A stretch of DNA of 64,000 bases from Enterococcus avium ATCC 14025 (lineage in GTDB: Bacteria > Bacillota > Bacilli > Lactobacillales > Enterococcaceae): NCBI RefSeq assembly GCF_000406965.1, contig NZ_KE136368.1, positions 62,001-126,000 on the forward strand. Direction: 5' to 3'. Shown here one piece after another: positions 15,555-23,671 of the stretch; positions within the stretch are counted from its first letter, which is position 1, and every line of letters begins with the position of its first letter. The notes under the pieces were generated by a model. That model saw only the letters and a program-made list of their open reading frames with translations. It ran no database searches and was not told where the DNA came from. The position numbers and the translations under genes are program-made.

Positions 15555-16394
15555 TTACTCACTTGACTGATTATATAATTCGGTGAGTAATGCTCTGATC
15601 CGATCATAAACGTCAGCTGTTTCAGGGATCGGGCTTTGGATATTTTGAATGATAAAGAGGTCTCTGTATCTGTATTCATCGTCTAGTTCCTGCCACTTCA
15701 AGGAATCTGTTAGTGCTAATTTGGAGATAATTGATTTGCCTATATTGTTTTCTAATAGAGACAATATTACTTCACTGTTATTTGCTTTGATGATTTGCGG
15801 GTTTAGATGATTAGAGTACAGATAGGTCTCGTTGATAAGATACATCCCAGAATCATGCTCTCTAAGAATCCAATAATCTGAATCAATATTGCCAGCTAAA
15901 ACGAGCTCATCTTTATAAACGAACTCCTTTTGGATCAATGGGGAAACAATGGATTTTTCAATCAAGCCGATATGGGCTTTGTTTCCTTCAACGGCATCGA
16001 TGACTTCTTGCGAGTTCATAATCTTGATTTCAAAAGCTATTAATGGAAATTCAGCAATCAGCTGCTCCATAATTTTGGGTAATAGGTGTACGGCGGTGGT
16101 GTTGGAGCAGCCAAGGATGCAGTCAGTTTTAAAGTTTTTAGAATTTTTTGCTTGGGCAAATACATTAGATAGGGAGTGTAACGCTTCGACGACTTTAGGG
16201 TATAAAAATTCGGCTTGTTTCGTAGGCAGGATCAGCTGCTTTCCTTTTCGATCAAACAGCTTGAAGCCTAGTTCTGCTTCTAATCTTTGGATCTGCACGG
16301 AGATGGTTGGTTGTGTTTTAAACATGAGTTTGGCTGCGGTGCTGAAATTTCTCGTTTCATACACAATAATGAACGTTCGCAATAATTCTAACAA
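15555..16394 (-). CDS. LysR-family transcriptional regulator
   Basis: LysR-type regulator of 279 residues with the N-terminal winged helix (MLELLRTFIIVYETRNFSTAAKLMFKTQPTISVQIQRLE) and the effector-binding domain after residue 85. It is divergent from a TDT transporter gene, with a shared 20-bp palindrome between them overlapping the -35 elements of both likely promoters. The natural inference is that it controls the transporter in response to the exported or imported acid. Confidence 0.9.
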   Translation of the reverse strand: MLELLRTFIIVYETRNFSTAAKLMFKTQPTISVQIQRLEAELGFKLFDRKGKQLILPTKQAEFLYPKVVEALHSLSNVFAQAKNSKNFKTDCILGCSNTTAVHLLPKIMEQLIAEFPLIAFEIKIMNSQEVIDAVEGNKAHIGLIEKSIVSPLIQKEFVYKDELVLAGNIDSDYWILREHDSGMYLINETYLYSNHLNPQIIKANNSEVILSLLENNIGKSIISKLALTDSLKWQELDDEYRYRDLFIIQNIQSPIPETADVYDRIRALLTELYNQSSE

Positions 16395-16435
16395 CGGAAT
16401 GACCTCTTTTCTATTAATAAAATTTATAACGGATA

Positions 16436-16455
16436 TGTAAAATCATTATTTTACA
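16436..16455. promoter_or_regulatory. Palindromic operator shared by the LysR and TDT genes
   Basis: TGTAAAAT, CATT, ATTTTACA is a perfect 8-4-8 palindrome. Each arm supplies a TTTACA -35 box for one of the divergent genes. Confidence 0.6.
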
Positions 16456-16478
16456 AATAGTTCGCTGGTGTTTATTAT
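16450..16478 (+). promoter_or_regulatory. Promoter of the TDT transporter gene
   Basis: TTTACA (16450-16455), 17-base spacer, TATTAT (16473-16478), 64 bases before the ATG. Confidence 0.6.
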
Positions 16479-16542
16479 AGGGGTGTAAAAAATATATATC
16501 AAGTGCTATCAAATAATTTGATCGTTTAGAAAGGATATACCT

Positions 16543-17511
16543 ATGAATAACACACTAAAGAATTTTCTGAAGGCTATACCAATACCGATTTGCGGACTGA
16601 TCTTAGGAACGGAGTCACTGGGGAATCTATTATTTTCTGAGGGATTTGAAGGGATCGGAAATATTTTTTGTTATACAGGTCTTTTGATGATCCTTGTATT
16701 TCTTTTAAAAATCGTTTTTACCTTTAATGATACGATGGCTGCATTGAGAAATCCGATTATTGCCTCTGTAGCTCCGACATTTACGATGGCGTTAATGGTC
16801 GTTTCCGTATTTTTAGACAGATTGTTTCCTAATCAAATCATGAATAACGCGCTATGGGTAACGGCGATCATATTGCATCTGGCTTTGATGGGCTATTTCA
16901 TTGCCGTGCATATTCTGCCTGTGGAGGTCACGCTTGAATATGTTTATCCCAGCTGGTTTATTACCTTTGTTGGAATAGGCGTCATTCCGAATACCTCGAC
17001 CGTGTTTATCAAGGAATTAGGGCAGGTCGCTGTTTGGATCGCTTTAGCTTTGTATTTAATTCTGCTACCAATCATCGTTAAACGAATCCTTCATAAGAAA
17101 ATATTTGAGGATTCAGCGATTCCTTTGATTACGATTCTGACAGCGCCAGGCTCACTTTGTTTAGCTGGTTATCTATCTGTTTGCAATCAAGTCTCTTTTC
17201 CATTTGTTATCGGGCTGCTGATCTTATCCCAGTTGATTTATCTTTGCATCGTTTTTAATATGAAAAGAATGCTAAAGGTCGGCTTCTATCCAAGCTATGC
17301 GGCGTTCACGTTTCCTTTAGTTATCTCAGCGACGGCGATCTTCAAAGCCTCCAAAGTTTTTGAAGAGCTTCCGATTTTACTGACAGTTACTAAAGCGTTA
17401 AGTATTTTAGAAACGCTTTTAGCAATTCTCGTTGTTTGCTATGTCTTAGTGAAGTATGTGATTCATCTATATGATCAAACAAAGGTCCTAAAGGTAAATC
17501 GGGAATTTTAA
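16543..17511 (+). CDS. TDT-family transporter (TehA/SLAC1-like)
   Basis: Integral membrane protein of 322 residues with about ten helices, matching the tellurite-resistance/dicarboxylate transporter family: IPIPICGLILGTESLGNL at the start and LEYVYPSWFITFVGIGV in the middle. Known members are anion channels or export malate or other acids. RBS AGAAAGGA. Divergent LysR gene and shared operator suggest induction by its substrate. Substrate not assignable. Confidence 0.85.
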   Translation: MNNTLKNFLKAIPIPICGLILGTESLGNLLFSEGFEGIGNIFCYTGLLMILVFLLKIVFTFNDTMAALRNPIIASVAPTFTMALMVVSVFLDRLFPNQIMNNALWVTAIILHLALMGYFIAVHILPVEVTLEYVYPSWFITFVGIGVIPNTSTVFIKELGQVAVWIALALYLILLPIIVKRILHKKIFEDSAIPLITILTAPGSLCLAGYLSVCNQVSFPFVIGLLILSQLIYLCIVFNMKRMLKVGFYPSYAAFTFPLVISATAIFKASKVFEELPILLTVTKALSILETLLAILVVCYVLVKYVIHLYDQTKVLKVNREF

Positions 17512-17688
17512 ACAGAGTGAATCGCTGGTGCTTTCATTACTATAGGAGTTAAAATAAATAACAGAATTTTTCTCGCGATCGTTTGGAAATCAGCGGCGCA
17601 ATCCAATAAAAGGAAACTACTGATCATCAACGTATACTAAGACGTGTGATTGGATACACAGAGGATACGAAAAAAGGAGGGGAACTCA

Positions 17689-18516
17689 ATGATTCTAATT
17701 ACAGGCGGTCAAGGTCAATTAGGAACGGAGCTGCGTTATCTACTAGATGAAAAAGCGGTGGAATACGTGGCGGCTGGTTCTGATCAGCTGGATGTTACCG
17801 ATAGAGTAAGGACCTACCAGTTCATCACCGAACTGAAGCCTGCCATCATTTATCATTGCGCAGCCTACACCGCTGTTGATAGAGCAGAAGGCGTCGACAA
17901 AGAATTAAACGAAAAAATCAATGTCGGAGGAACACGTAATGTAGCAGAAGCAGCCAAGGCTGCCGGTTCTATTTTGGTCTATATCAGTACGGATTACGTT
18001 TTTGATGGGATGAAAGAAGCTGGATCGTATCAAGAAGAAGAGCTGCCCAACCCTATTAATGAATATGGCCGTACGAAGTATCTAGGCGAAAAAATCGTCG
18101 AGGAATTACTGACTGAGTATTACATTATCCGCACCTCATGGGTATTTGGAAGATTTGGAGACAATTTTGTATCCACGATGCGTAATTTGGCGGAGACACA
18201 GACACGCCTAGCCGTGGTGGAGGATCAGTTTGGACGGCCTACTTGGACACGTACATTGGCCGAATTCATGTATTTCTTGACTGAACAGGAAGCGCCCTTT
18301 GGTATTTATCAGCTATCGAATGAAAATAGCTGTTCTTGGTATGAGTTTGCCAAGGAAATCCTAAAAGATACGGATGTAGAGATCATCCCAGTAGCATCAA
18401 AAGATTATCCGCAAAAAGCAGCACGTCCGCGAACGTCAATCATGGATCTAAGTAAAGCAAAGGCACTAGGCTTTGAGATTCCAACTTGGCAGGAAGCCTT
18501 ATCAAATTTCAAGTGA
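17689..18516 (+). CDS. rfbD: dTDP-4-dehydrorhamnose reductase, orphan copy
   Basis: SDR enzyme that makes dTDP-L-rhamnose in the last step of the pathway. N-terminal NAD site ITGGQGQLGTEL, then STDYVFDG and the catalytic YGRTKYLGE. The start at 17689 follows AAGGAGGGG; the ATG at 17650 would add 13 unrelated residues. Full length at 275 residues. The other rfb genes are not here and no glycosyltransferases flank it, so it is either a second copy or a displaced one. Confidence 0.9.
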   Translation: MILITGGQGQLGTELRYLLDEKAVEYVAAGSDQLDVTDRVRTYQFITELKPAIIYHCAAYTAVDRAEGVDKELNEKINVGGTRNVAEAAKAAGSILVYISTDYVFDGMKEAGSYQEEELPNPINEYGRTKYLGEKIVEELLTEYYIIRTSWVFGRFGDNFVSTMRNLAETQTRLAVVEDQFGRPTWTRTLAEFMYFLTEQEAPFGIYQLSNENSCSWYEFAKEILKDTDVEIIPVASKDYPQKAARPRTSIMDLSKAKALGFEIPTWQEALSNFK

Positions 18517-18545
18517 ACAAAGATTATTCATTGGAGATGTGATTA

Positions 18546-18968
18546 ATGGAAAAAGCGATAATTACAAGCAAAGAGCGAATAACTGAAGGTGGGTGTAACG
18601 CCTGTGGATTTGTGAAATGTATCACCTACACCATTCATTTCGAAGATGGAAGAAGTGCGGCTCTAGACGCGTTGGATTTGCCGTCATTGGTTCGGACCAT
18701 CGCGATAAAAAATGGCTGGAGAGAATGGGTAGAAATAATTGGGATAGGTGAAGAGCGAGTACATCTTGTAAAGAATTCACAGGTAGTGTCGATGGATGAG
18801 ACCGCTCATGAAATCTGCTATAAAAAAGAGTGGCGACGCATCGAAAGTCCGAAACAATTTGAAGATACAAAACGCTTATTTGAACAAGTAAATGAGATAT
18901 TAGAGACGATCTTCGATGTTGAGGGCTATTTAATAAAGCTAAGAAAAAAGAAATGTTTAAGCAATTAG
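18546..18968 (+). CDS. Unrecognised 140-residue protein with a Cys motif
   Basis: No family recognised. The N-terminal part has GGCNACGFVKCITYTIHFEDGR, three cysteines spaced like a small metal or disulfide site, followed by a mixed alpha/beta region and a basic coiled tail (LFEQVNEILETIFDVEGYLIKLRKKK). It starts 29 bases after rfbD with RBS TTGGAGAT and its 3' end approaches the DUF2187 gene, so the three genes may be co-transcribed. Confidence 0.6.
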   Translation: MEKAIITSKERITEGGCNACGFVKCITYTIHFEDGRSAALDALDLPSLVRTIAIKNGWREWVEIIGIGEERVHLVKNSQVVSMDETAHEICYKKEWRRIESPKQFEDTKRLFEQVNEILETIFDVEGYLIKLRKKKCLSN

Positions 18969-18982
18969 AAGGGATGACAAGA

Positions 18983-19207
18983 ATGGTTGGCATAGGGGAT
19001 ACGATCACTGCGAAGAATGTCCATGGAGAAATAATCTCTGGAGAAATCAAAAAAATTTACGCGAACTCTGTTTTAGTATTGAGTCAAACAACTCCGCAGC
19101 TTGTCTGTAAGAAAGAGATATATCAAATGGGTGATTCGATAGAAGAAATAAGCGATCCAATCATCGGGAAGACGGAATTCACTATTTCAAAATATCGGAG
19201 CGCGTAA
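18983..19207 (+). CDS. DUF2187-like small protein (YkvS-type)
   Basis: A small beta-rich protein beginning MVGIGDTITAKNVHGEIISGEIKKIYANSVLVL, the KOW-like layout of DUF2187/YkvS proteins. Starts at 18953, 18974 and 18983 are in frame; 18983 has the best RBS (AGAAGGG nine bases upstream) and fits the family N-terminus. Molecular role unknown. Confidence 0.65.
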   Translation: MVGIGDTITAKNVHGEIISGEIKKIYANSVLVLSQTTPQLVCKKEIYQMGDSIEEISDPIIGKTEFTISKYRSA

Positions 19208-19277
19208 TGCAGATGATCCACTGAAGCGTGAAATCAGTGATAAATACTAGAAAAATAAAAAAATGGAGTGAATTCAT

Positions 19278-20240
19278 ATGAAACGTACAAGTAGAAAAGT
19301 TGCCGTAGTGGGAACAGGTTTTGTCGGGACAAGTATAGCTTATTCTATGATCAATCAAGGAATTATCAATGAGTTGGTCTTAATCGATGTCAATCAAGAA
19401 AAGGCAGAAGGAGAAGCGCTTGACCTGTTAGATGGTATGTCCTGGGCACAAGAAAATATTAAAGTGTGGGCCGGCGATTATACGGACTGTAAGGATGCTG
19501 ATATTGTCGTTATCACAGCAGGTGTTAATCAAAAACCTGGTCAAACACGCTTGGAGCTGATTGATATCAATGCCGGAATCATTACCAGTGTCGTGAAAGA
19601 AGTCATGGCATCAGGCTTTGATGGTATTTTAGTAATCGCCTCAAACCCAGTGGATGTTTTGACCTACGTTGCTTGGCAAGCATCTGGCCTACCAAGCAGC
19701 AGAGTCGTAGGAACAGGAACTACTCTTGATACCACCAGATTTCGTAAAGAGCTGGCCGAAAAATTACAAATTGATCCAAGAAGTATCCATGGCTATATCA
19801 TTGGCGAACATGGTGATTCAGAAGTAGCTGTCTGGTCCCATACCACAGTTGGCGGAAAACCATTGTTGGAATTTATCGTAAAGAACAATCGGCTAACAGT
19901 AGATGATCTAACCACGATTTCTGATAGTGTAAAAAACACCGCCTATGAAATCATAAACAGAAAACAAGCGACTTTTTACGGCATCGGGATGAGTGTCGCG
20001 AGAATCGTGAAAGCCATCTTGAATAATGAGCAAGCGGTGCTGCCTGTATCTGCTTATCTCAATGGAGAGTATGGCGAAAAGGATCTATTTACTGGAGTGC
20101 CATCAGTCGTAGATCAACACGGTGTACGAGAAATCATCGAACTAAATATCGATCCAGAGGAAAGAAAGAAATTCGCCGCATCAAGCAAGCAGCTTAGAGA
20201 GGTCATTCGTTCCTTGGATACTAAAAAGAGTGAGGAATAA
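19278..20240 (+). CDS. ldh: L-lactate dehydrogenase
   Basis: Reduces pyruvate to L-lactate with NADH. Rossmann start KVAVVGTGFVGTSIAYSM, the substrate-loop QTRLELIDINA, and the catalytic His in IGEHGDSEVAVWS near residue 178. Length 320 is normal. RBS ATGGAGTG. Lactic bacteria often carry more than one ldh; this copy sits in an accessory region so it may be the secondary one. A terminator follows. Confidence 0.93.
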   Translation: MKRTSRKVAVVGTGFVGTSIAYSMINQGIINELVLIDVNQEKAEGEALDLLDGMSWAQENIKVWAGDYTDCKDADIVVITAGVNQKPGQTRLELIDINAGIITSVVKEVMASGFDGILVIASNPVDVLTYVAWQASGLPSSRVVGTGTTLDTTRFRKELAEKLQIDPRSIHGYIIGEHGDSEVAVWSHTTVGGKPLLEFIVKNNRLTVDDLTTISDSVKNTAYEIINRKQATFYGIGMSVARIVKAILNNEQAVLPVSAYLNGEYGEKDLFTGVPSVVDQHGVREIIELNIDPEERKKFAASSKQLREVIRSLDTKKSEE

Positions 20241-20322
20241 GAGTAAATAATACAAAATACCGCTGAAGCTTGAATGTATAGCTGTAGCATTGCTTGAGCG
20301 GTAGATATAATTTTTCATAAGT

Positions 20323-20370
20323 AAAGGGAGCATGCAACGCAATTATTTGCGAAGTATGCTCCCTTTATTT
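20323..20370 (+). terminator. Terminator after ldh
   Basis: AAAGGGAGCAT and ATGCTCCCTTT form an 11-bp stem, with a second inner hairpin (CGCAA/TTGCG), then a T-rich tail. Confidence 0.82.
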
Positions 20371-20488
20371 AGTTGTTTAATCTTTTTTGTGGTTTCGATA
20401 TTCTCGCAACCTTCTCTACTTGTTTGCGTATTTTAGAGTAAAAGAATATAGATGGCACACAAATTTCCATGCTATAATGTAGGCGAGA

Positions 20489-20530
20489 ACAGCCTTTCAA
20501 TGTGGAAACGTGTCCTATCTGAAAGGCTGT
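20489..20530 (+). promoter_or_regulatory. Leader hairpin covering the RBS of the Rpn gene, with a 10-codon ORF
   Basis: ACAGCCTTTCA (20489-20499) and TGAAAGGCTGT (20520-20530) pair perfectly. The right arm contains GAAAGG, the RBS for the ATG at 20538. An ATG at 20500 opens MWKRVLSERL and stops at 20530-20532, so a ribosome reading it would melt the hairpin. A TATAAT at 20473-20478 lies just upstream. Confidence 0.5.
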
Positions 20531-20537
20531 GAGAACG

Positions 20538-21413
20538 ATGCAAAAATACTTACCAACAAACGATCTACTGTTCAAGAAATGTTTTACCTCTGAAGATTCC
20601 CTTCATATACTAAAGGCATTTGTCAAAGATTTACTCGGTATTGAATTCAAGCAACTGAAGCCAAAAGAAACGTATCACATCGATAGTTACAAAAAGACTT
20701 TTGACAAGTTGGATATCACCCGCACCGAAGTGGATATCTTAGCGATCGGTGAGGATGGCAGTCACACCACGATTGAATGTCAGATACAGCCGCATATGTA
20801 CTTTCGCGAACGAACCATTTTTTATCTGGCGGAAGCATTTTGCAGTCCCTTCGGAAATTTAGAAACCGCTAATTTTATTAAAGGAAACAATTTTTCCGCA
20901 TTACGTCCCGCATATGGAATCAATATTATCGATTTTCACTTGTTTGACAAAAAACAGCCCGCTCTGCAACGCTTCCGTTTACTAAATGAAGAAAGTTCGG
21001 TTCCCTTTCTCGGAACCACTGGCAAAGAGCTGCTGATCGCCTGTTTCCTTAGTTTAAAAAACGAAACAATCGAACAACAAAGCGCTGCTTATCATTGACA
21101 ATACTTTTTCAAAAGCGGTACAGTCCACGCTGACGCCCCAGATTACATCAAAGAAGCGAAACAAAAAATAGACTATTACAAACTTGGAAGGGAGGAAAAA
21201 GAGATGATTATGAAAATCGATAAATCCAAAGCAATAAACGATGCAGTCATCTCCTCTGTTCGACTAGAGAGTGAGAGGATAGGGCGTGAACGTGAGAAAT
21301 ATTTGATTGCGCGTAACCTCATCGAAATGAAAATACCGCTTGAACAGGTTGTGGAAGCTACTGGCTTGGAGCTTGATACGGTTAAGCAACTGCAAACTCA
21401 ACATGGTGATTGA
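20538..21413 (+). pseudogene. Rpn-family PD-(D/E)XK nuclease, interrupted by an in-frame TGA
   Basis: Member of the Rpn/transposase_31 group of recombination-promoting nucleases. The N-terminal half has the family start MQKYLPTNDLLFKKCF and the nuclease motif TEVDILAIGEDGSHTTIECQIQ with Asp and Glu-x-Gln. The frame reaches TGA at 21096-21098 where Trp (TGG) would be natural (AYH-stop-QYFFKSG), then continues in the same frame to 21413. One base change thus cuts the protein at about 186 residues, leaving the nuclease core but losing the C-terminal domain. Sequencing error is the main alternative. Confidence 0.82.
21204..21413 (+). CDS. Rpn C-terminal domain as a separately translatable ORF
   Basis: The last 69 residues of the broken Rpn frame have their own start: ATG at 21204 (or 21210) eight bases after GGAGG in GGAAGGGAGGAAAAA. 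The product MIMKIDKSKAINDAVISSV... ends in a helix-turn-helix-like segment (IPLEQVVEATGLELDTVKQLQ). In E. coli, Rpn genes make a short C-terminal protein from an internal start that neutralises the long toxic form; this layout fits that model. Inference only. Confidence 0.55.
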   Translation: MIMKIDKSKAINDAVISSVRLESERIGREREKYLIARNLIEMKIPLEQVVEATGLELDTVKQLQTQHGD

Positions 21414-21443
21414 TACTTTGTCTACTATTCCTGAAAGGAAAAG

Positions 21444-21758
21444 ATGTCAATGGGAATTGATAAAAAAACTAAAGTCATTAACGACGCTGTCGCCGCCATC
21501 TCTCAACTGTATGGAGGAACAGCCGGACTTGGACAAGCAAAAGAAGAGGCACTTAGAGAAAAATACGAACAAGCATATGAACAAGCATATGAACAAGCAT
21601 ACAAGGAGGCATATGCAGAAGGGGTAGAAATCGGAAGTAGGAAAGTGAAAATTAAGGCTGCGACATACCTATTAACGAAAGATTATTCCATCGAAGATAT
21701 TTCTGAGATGACCAAACTAGATGTTGATACTGTTAAAGAGTTAGCAGTTAAGAAGTAA
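21444..21758 (+). CDS. Stand-alone paralogue of the Rpn C-terminal domain
   Basis: A 104-residue protein aligned by eye with the ORF just upstream: GIDKKTKVINDAVAAIS against KIDKSKAINDAVISSV at the N-terminus and YSIEDISEMTKLDVDTVKELA against IPLEQVVEATGLELDTVKQLQ at the C-terminus. In between is a charged coiled region with YEQAYEQAYEQAYKEAYAEG, characteristic of Rpn tails. RBS GAAAGGAAAAG. It begins 30 bases after the previous stop. No nuclease domain. A separate antitoxin-like regulator is the inferred role; a leftover of gene duplication is the alternative. Confidence 0.6.
   Translation: MSMGIDKKTKVINDAVAAISQLYGGTAGLGQAKEEALREKYEQAYEQAYEQAYKEAYAEGVEIGSRKVKIKAATYLLTKDYSIEDISEMTKLDVDTVKELAVKK
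21567..21602 (+). repeat. Three tandem 12-bp units coding EQAY
   Basis: GAACAAGCATAT occurs at 21567 and 21579 and as GAACAAGCATAC at 21591, encoding repeated Glu-Gln-Ala-Tyr in the coiled region. Likely length-variable by slippage. Confidence 0.85.
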
Positions 21759-21861
21759 TTTAAAAAGTGATCATAATAGCTGATTAAAGCGATGAGATAC
21801 TTGATTGTTGGTATCCTGAAAAAATTTTACAAATCGTATCCAAAAAGTATTGATTTAAAGA

Positions 21862-21906
21862 CAAAAAGAGTGAGTCAAACACCCGTAGATGTTTGGCTCA
21901 CTCTTA
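21862..21906 (-). terminator. Terminator of the kdg/kdu operon
   Basis: On the minus strand AGAGTGAGCCAAACA pairs with TGTTTGACTCACTCT around a short loop, then TTTTT. It lies 28 bases past the kduD stop. Confidence 0.8.
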
Positions 21907-21933
21907 GTCGTTTCAGCTAGGGGGCTGAAGGAT

Positions 21934-22722
21934 TTAAGGTTGTTTGCCGATATAGGCTAAGATACCACCATCAACGTATAGTACATGTCCGTTAACAAAG
22001 TCAGAAGCTTCAGAAGCTAGAAAGACTGCTGGGCCTGCTAGATCGGTGGTAGTACCCCAGCGACTCGCAGGAGTTCTTCCTAAAATGAAGTTATTGAATG
22101 GATGGCCTTCCTCACGTAATGGAGCTGTTTGAGGTGTTTCGATATAACCAGGGCCGATGCCGTTACATTGAATGTTGTATTGCCCATATTCAGAGGCAAT
22201 GTTTTTCGTTAACATTTTTAGTCCGCCTTTTGCAGCAGCGTAAGCACTAACAGTTTCACGCCCAAGCTCGCTCATCATGGAACAGATATTGATGATTTTC
22301 CCAGCTTTCTTTTCAATCATGTCTGGCAGGACTGCTTTAGATACAATGAATGGGGCATTTAAGTCAACATCAATGACTTGGCGGAAGTCTTCAGCCGCCA
22401 TCTCAACCATTGGAATCCGTTTGATGATCCCGGCATTATTTACCAAAATATCAACCGAACCAACGTCTTCTTTGATTTTAGCAACCATCGCTTGGACCTG
22501 TTCTTCGTCGGTTACATCGCACACATAGCCTGTGGCCTTGATTCCAGCTTTTTTATAGTTCTCATTTCCTTGATCCACTGATTCCTGATTGATACTATTA
22601 AAAACAATGGTCGCTCCTGCAGCTGCCAATGAACTGGCAATCTCAAAACCAATCCCATATACGCCGCCTGTAACCAAAGCTACCTTGCCGTCCAATCGAA
22701 AATTATCCATACTAAATGTCAT
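21934..22722 (-). CDS. kduD: 2-deoxy-D-gluconate 3-dehydrogenase (KduD, SDR family)
   Basis: Short-chain dehydrogenase that interconverts 2,5-diketo-3-deoxygluconate and 2-keto-3-deoxygluconate. NAD site VTGGVYGIGFEIA, NNAG, and the catalytic Ser/Tyr/Lys (CSMMSELG, SAYAAAKGG). Length 262. It is the last gene of the minus-strand operon kdgA-kdgK-kduI-kduD, which sets the assignment; by sequence alone gluconate 5-dehydrogenase is equally possible. RBS AAAAAGGAG. Confidence 0.85.
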   Translation of the reverse strand: MTFSMDNFRLDGKVALVTGGVYGIGFEIASSLAAAGATIVFNSINQESVDQGNENYKKAGIKATGYVCDVTDEEQVQAMVAKIKEDVGSVDILVNNAGIIKRIPMVEMAAEDFRQVIDVDLNAPFIVSKAVLPDMIEKKAGKIINICSMMSELGRETVSAYAAAKGGLKMLTKNIASEYGQYNIQCNGIGPGYIETPQTAPLREEGHPFNNFILGRTPASRWGTTTDLAGPAVFLASEASDFVNGHVLYVDGGILAYIGKQP

Positions 22723-22760
22723 GATAAAACTCCTTTTTAATTTATTTTTTTGTTGTAGTT

Positions 22761-23600
22761 TTATTTCAGTTGATCCATCGGTACCATATCCATATCAGTG
22801 TAAGTAATGTTTTCCCCGCACATCGCCCAGATAAAGGAATAATTACTTGTTCCTACTCCTGAATGAATCGACCAGCTTGGTGAAATAGCCGCTTGTTCAT
22901 TCTTCATCACTAAATGCTTGGTTTCATCTGGCTTGCCCATCATATGGAAAATGCGCGTATCCTGTTCCATATCAAAGTAGACATAAGCTTCCATGCGACG
23001 TTCATGGGTGTGACACGGCATCGTATTCCAAGAACTGCCGGGCTCTAAAATGGTGTAGCCCATTTGCAGCTGACAGCTTTCGCAGACATTCGGGTGAATG
23101 TATTGATAAATTTTGCGTTCATTTAAGGTCAAAGGTTCGCCAGTTTCCATCGGTTTGATTTGATCGATACTGATTTTCACGTTGGGATATTTATGATGCG
23201 CTGGCACAGAACTAACGTAAAACTTCGCTGGATTGTCCGCGTCTTGTGAAGAGAAGATGACTTGACGTGTTTCTTTCCCAATGTAATAGCCATCTTGTTT
23301 TTTCATTTCTTCTTTTTTTCCGTCAATTTCAATAAATCCAGGCCCGCCAATATTGATAACTCCTAACTCGCGGCGTTCTAGAAAATAATCCACACCTAGT
23401 TCTTTAGACAGAACGATTTCTAAGGGCTCTTTTGTAGGGGCAACACCGCCGAAAATCATCCGGTCGTTGTGGGTATAAGTTAAGGTGATGGTTCCCGGCT
23501 CAAAAACTTTTTCCACTAAAAATTCATCTCTTAATTGTTCTGTTGAATAATGACGAATATTTTCGGGGCTATGGGTGTAGCGTGTTTCCATGTTTTGCAT
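22761..23600 (-). CDS. kduI: 5-dehydro-4-deoxy-D-glucuronate isomerase
   Basis: Zinc cupin isomerase that converts 5-keto-4-deoxyuronate, made by unsaturated uronyl hydrolases, to 2,5-diketo-3-deoxygluconate. Strong family matches: FLERRELGVINIGG, the metal site PCHTHERRMEAY, and ISPSWSIHSGVGT. The start at 23600 (MQNMETRYTH) follows AAGGAGG; an ATG at 23630 would add ten residues. The pathway points to growth on pectin or glycosaminoglycan fragments. Confidence 0.93.
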   Translation of the reverse strand: MQNMETRYTHSPENIRHYSTEQLRDEFLVEKVFEPGTITLTYTHNDRMIFGGVAPTKEPLEIVLSKELGVDYFLERRELGVINIGGPGFIEIDGKKEEMKKQDGYYIGKETRQVIFSSQDADNPAKFYVSSVPAHHKYPNVKISIDQIKPMETGEPLTLNERKIYQYIHPNVCESCQLQMGYTILEPGSSWNTMPCHTHERRMEAYVYFDMEQDTRIFHMMGKPDETKHLVMKNEQAAISPSWSIHSGVGTSNYSFIWAMCGENITYTDMDMVPMDQLK

Positions 23601-23671
23601 TGCTGAATTCCTCCTTGTGTTATGAACCAACTGTTTTTATCTAATAGTATTTTTTCGTAGCTTGTAACTTC

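Noticed and set aside
21096-21098. TGA read as Trp or selenocysteine
   Set aside because: No recoding element or altered code is expected in this group; a nonsense change or sequencing error is simpler.
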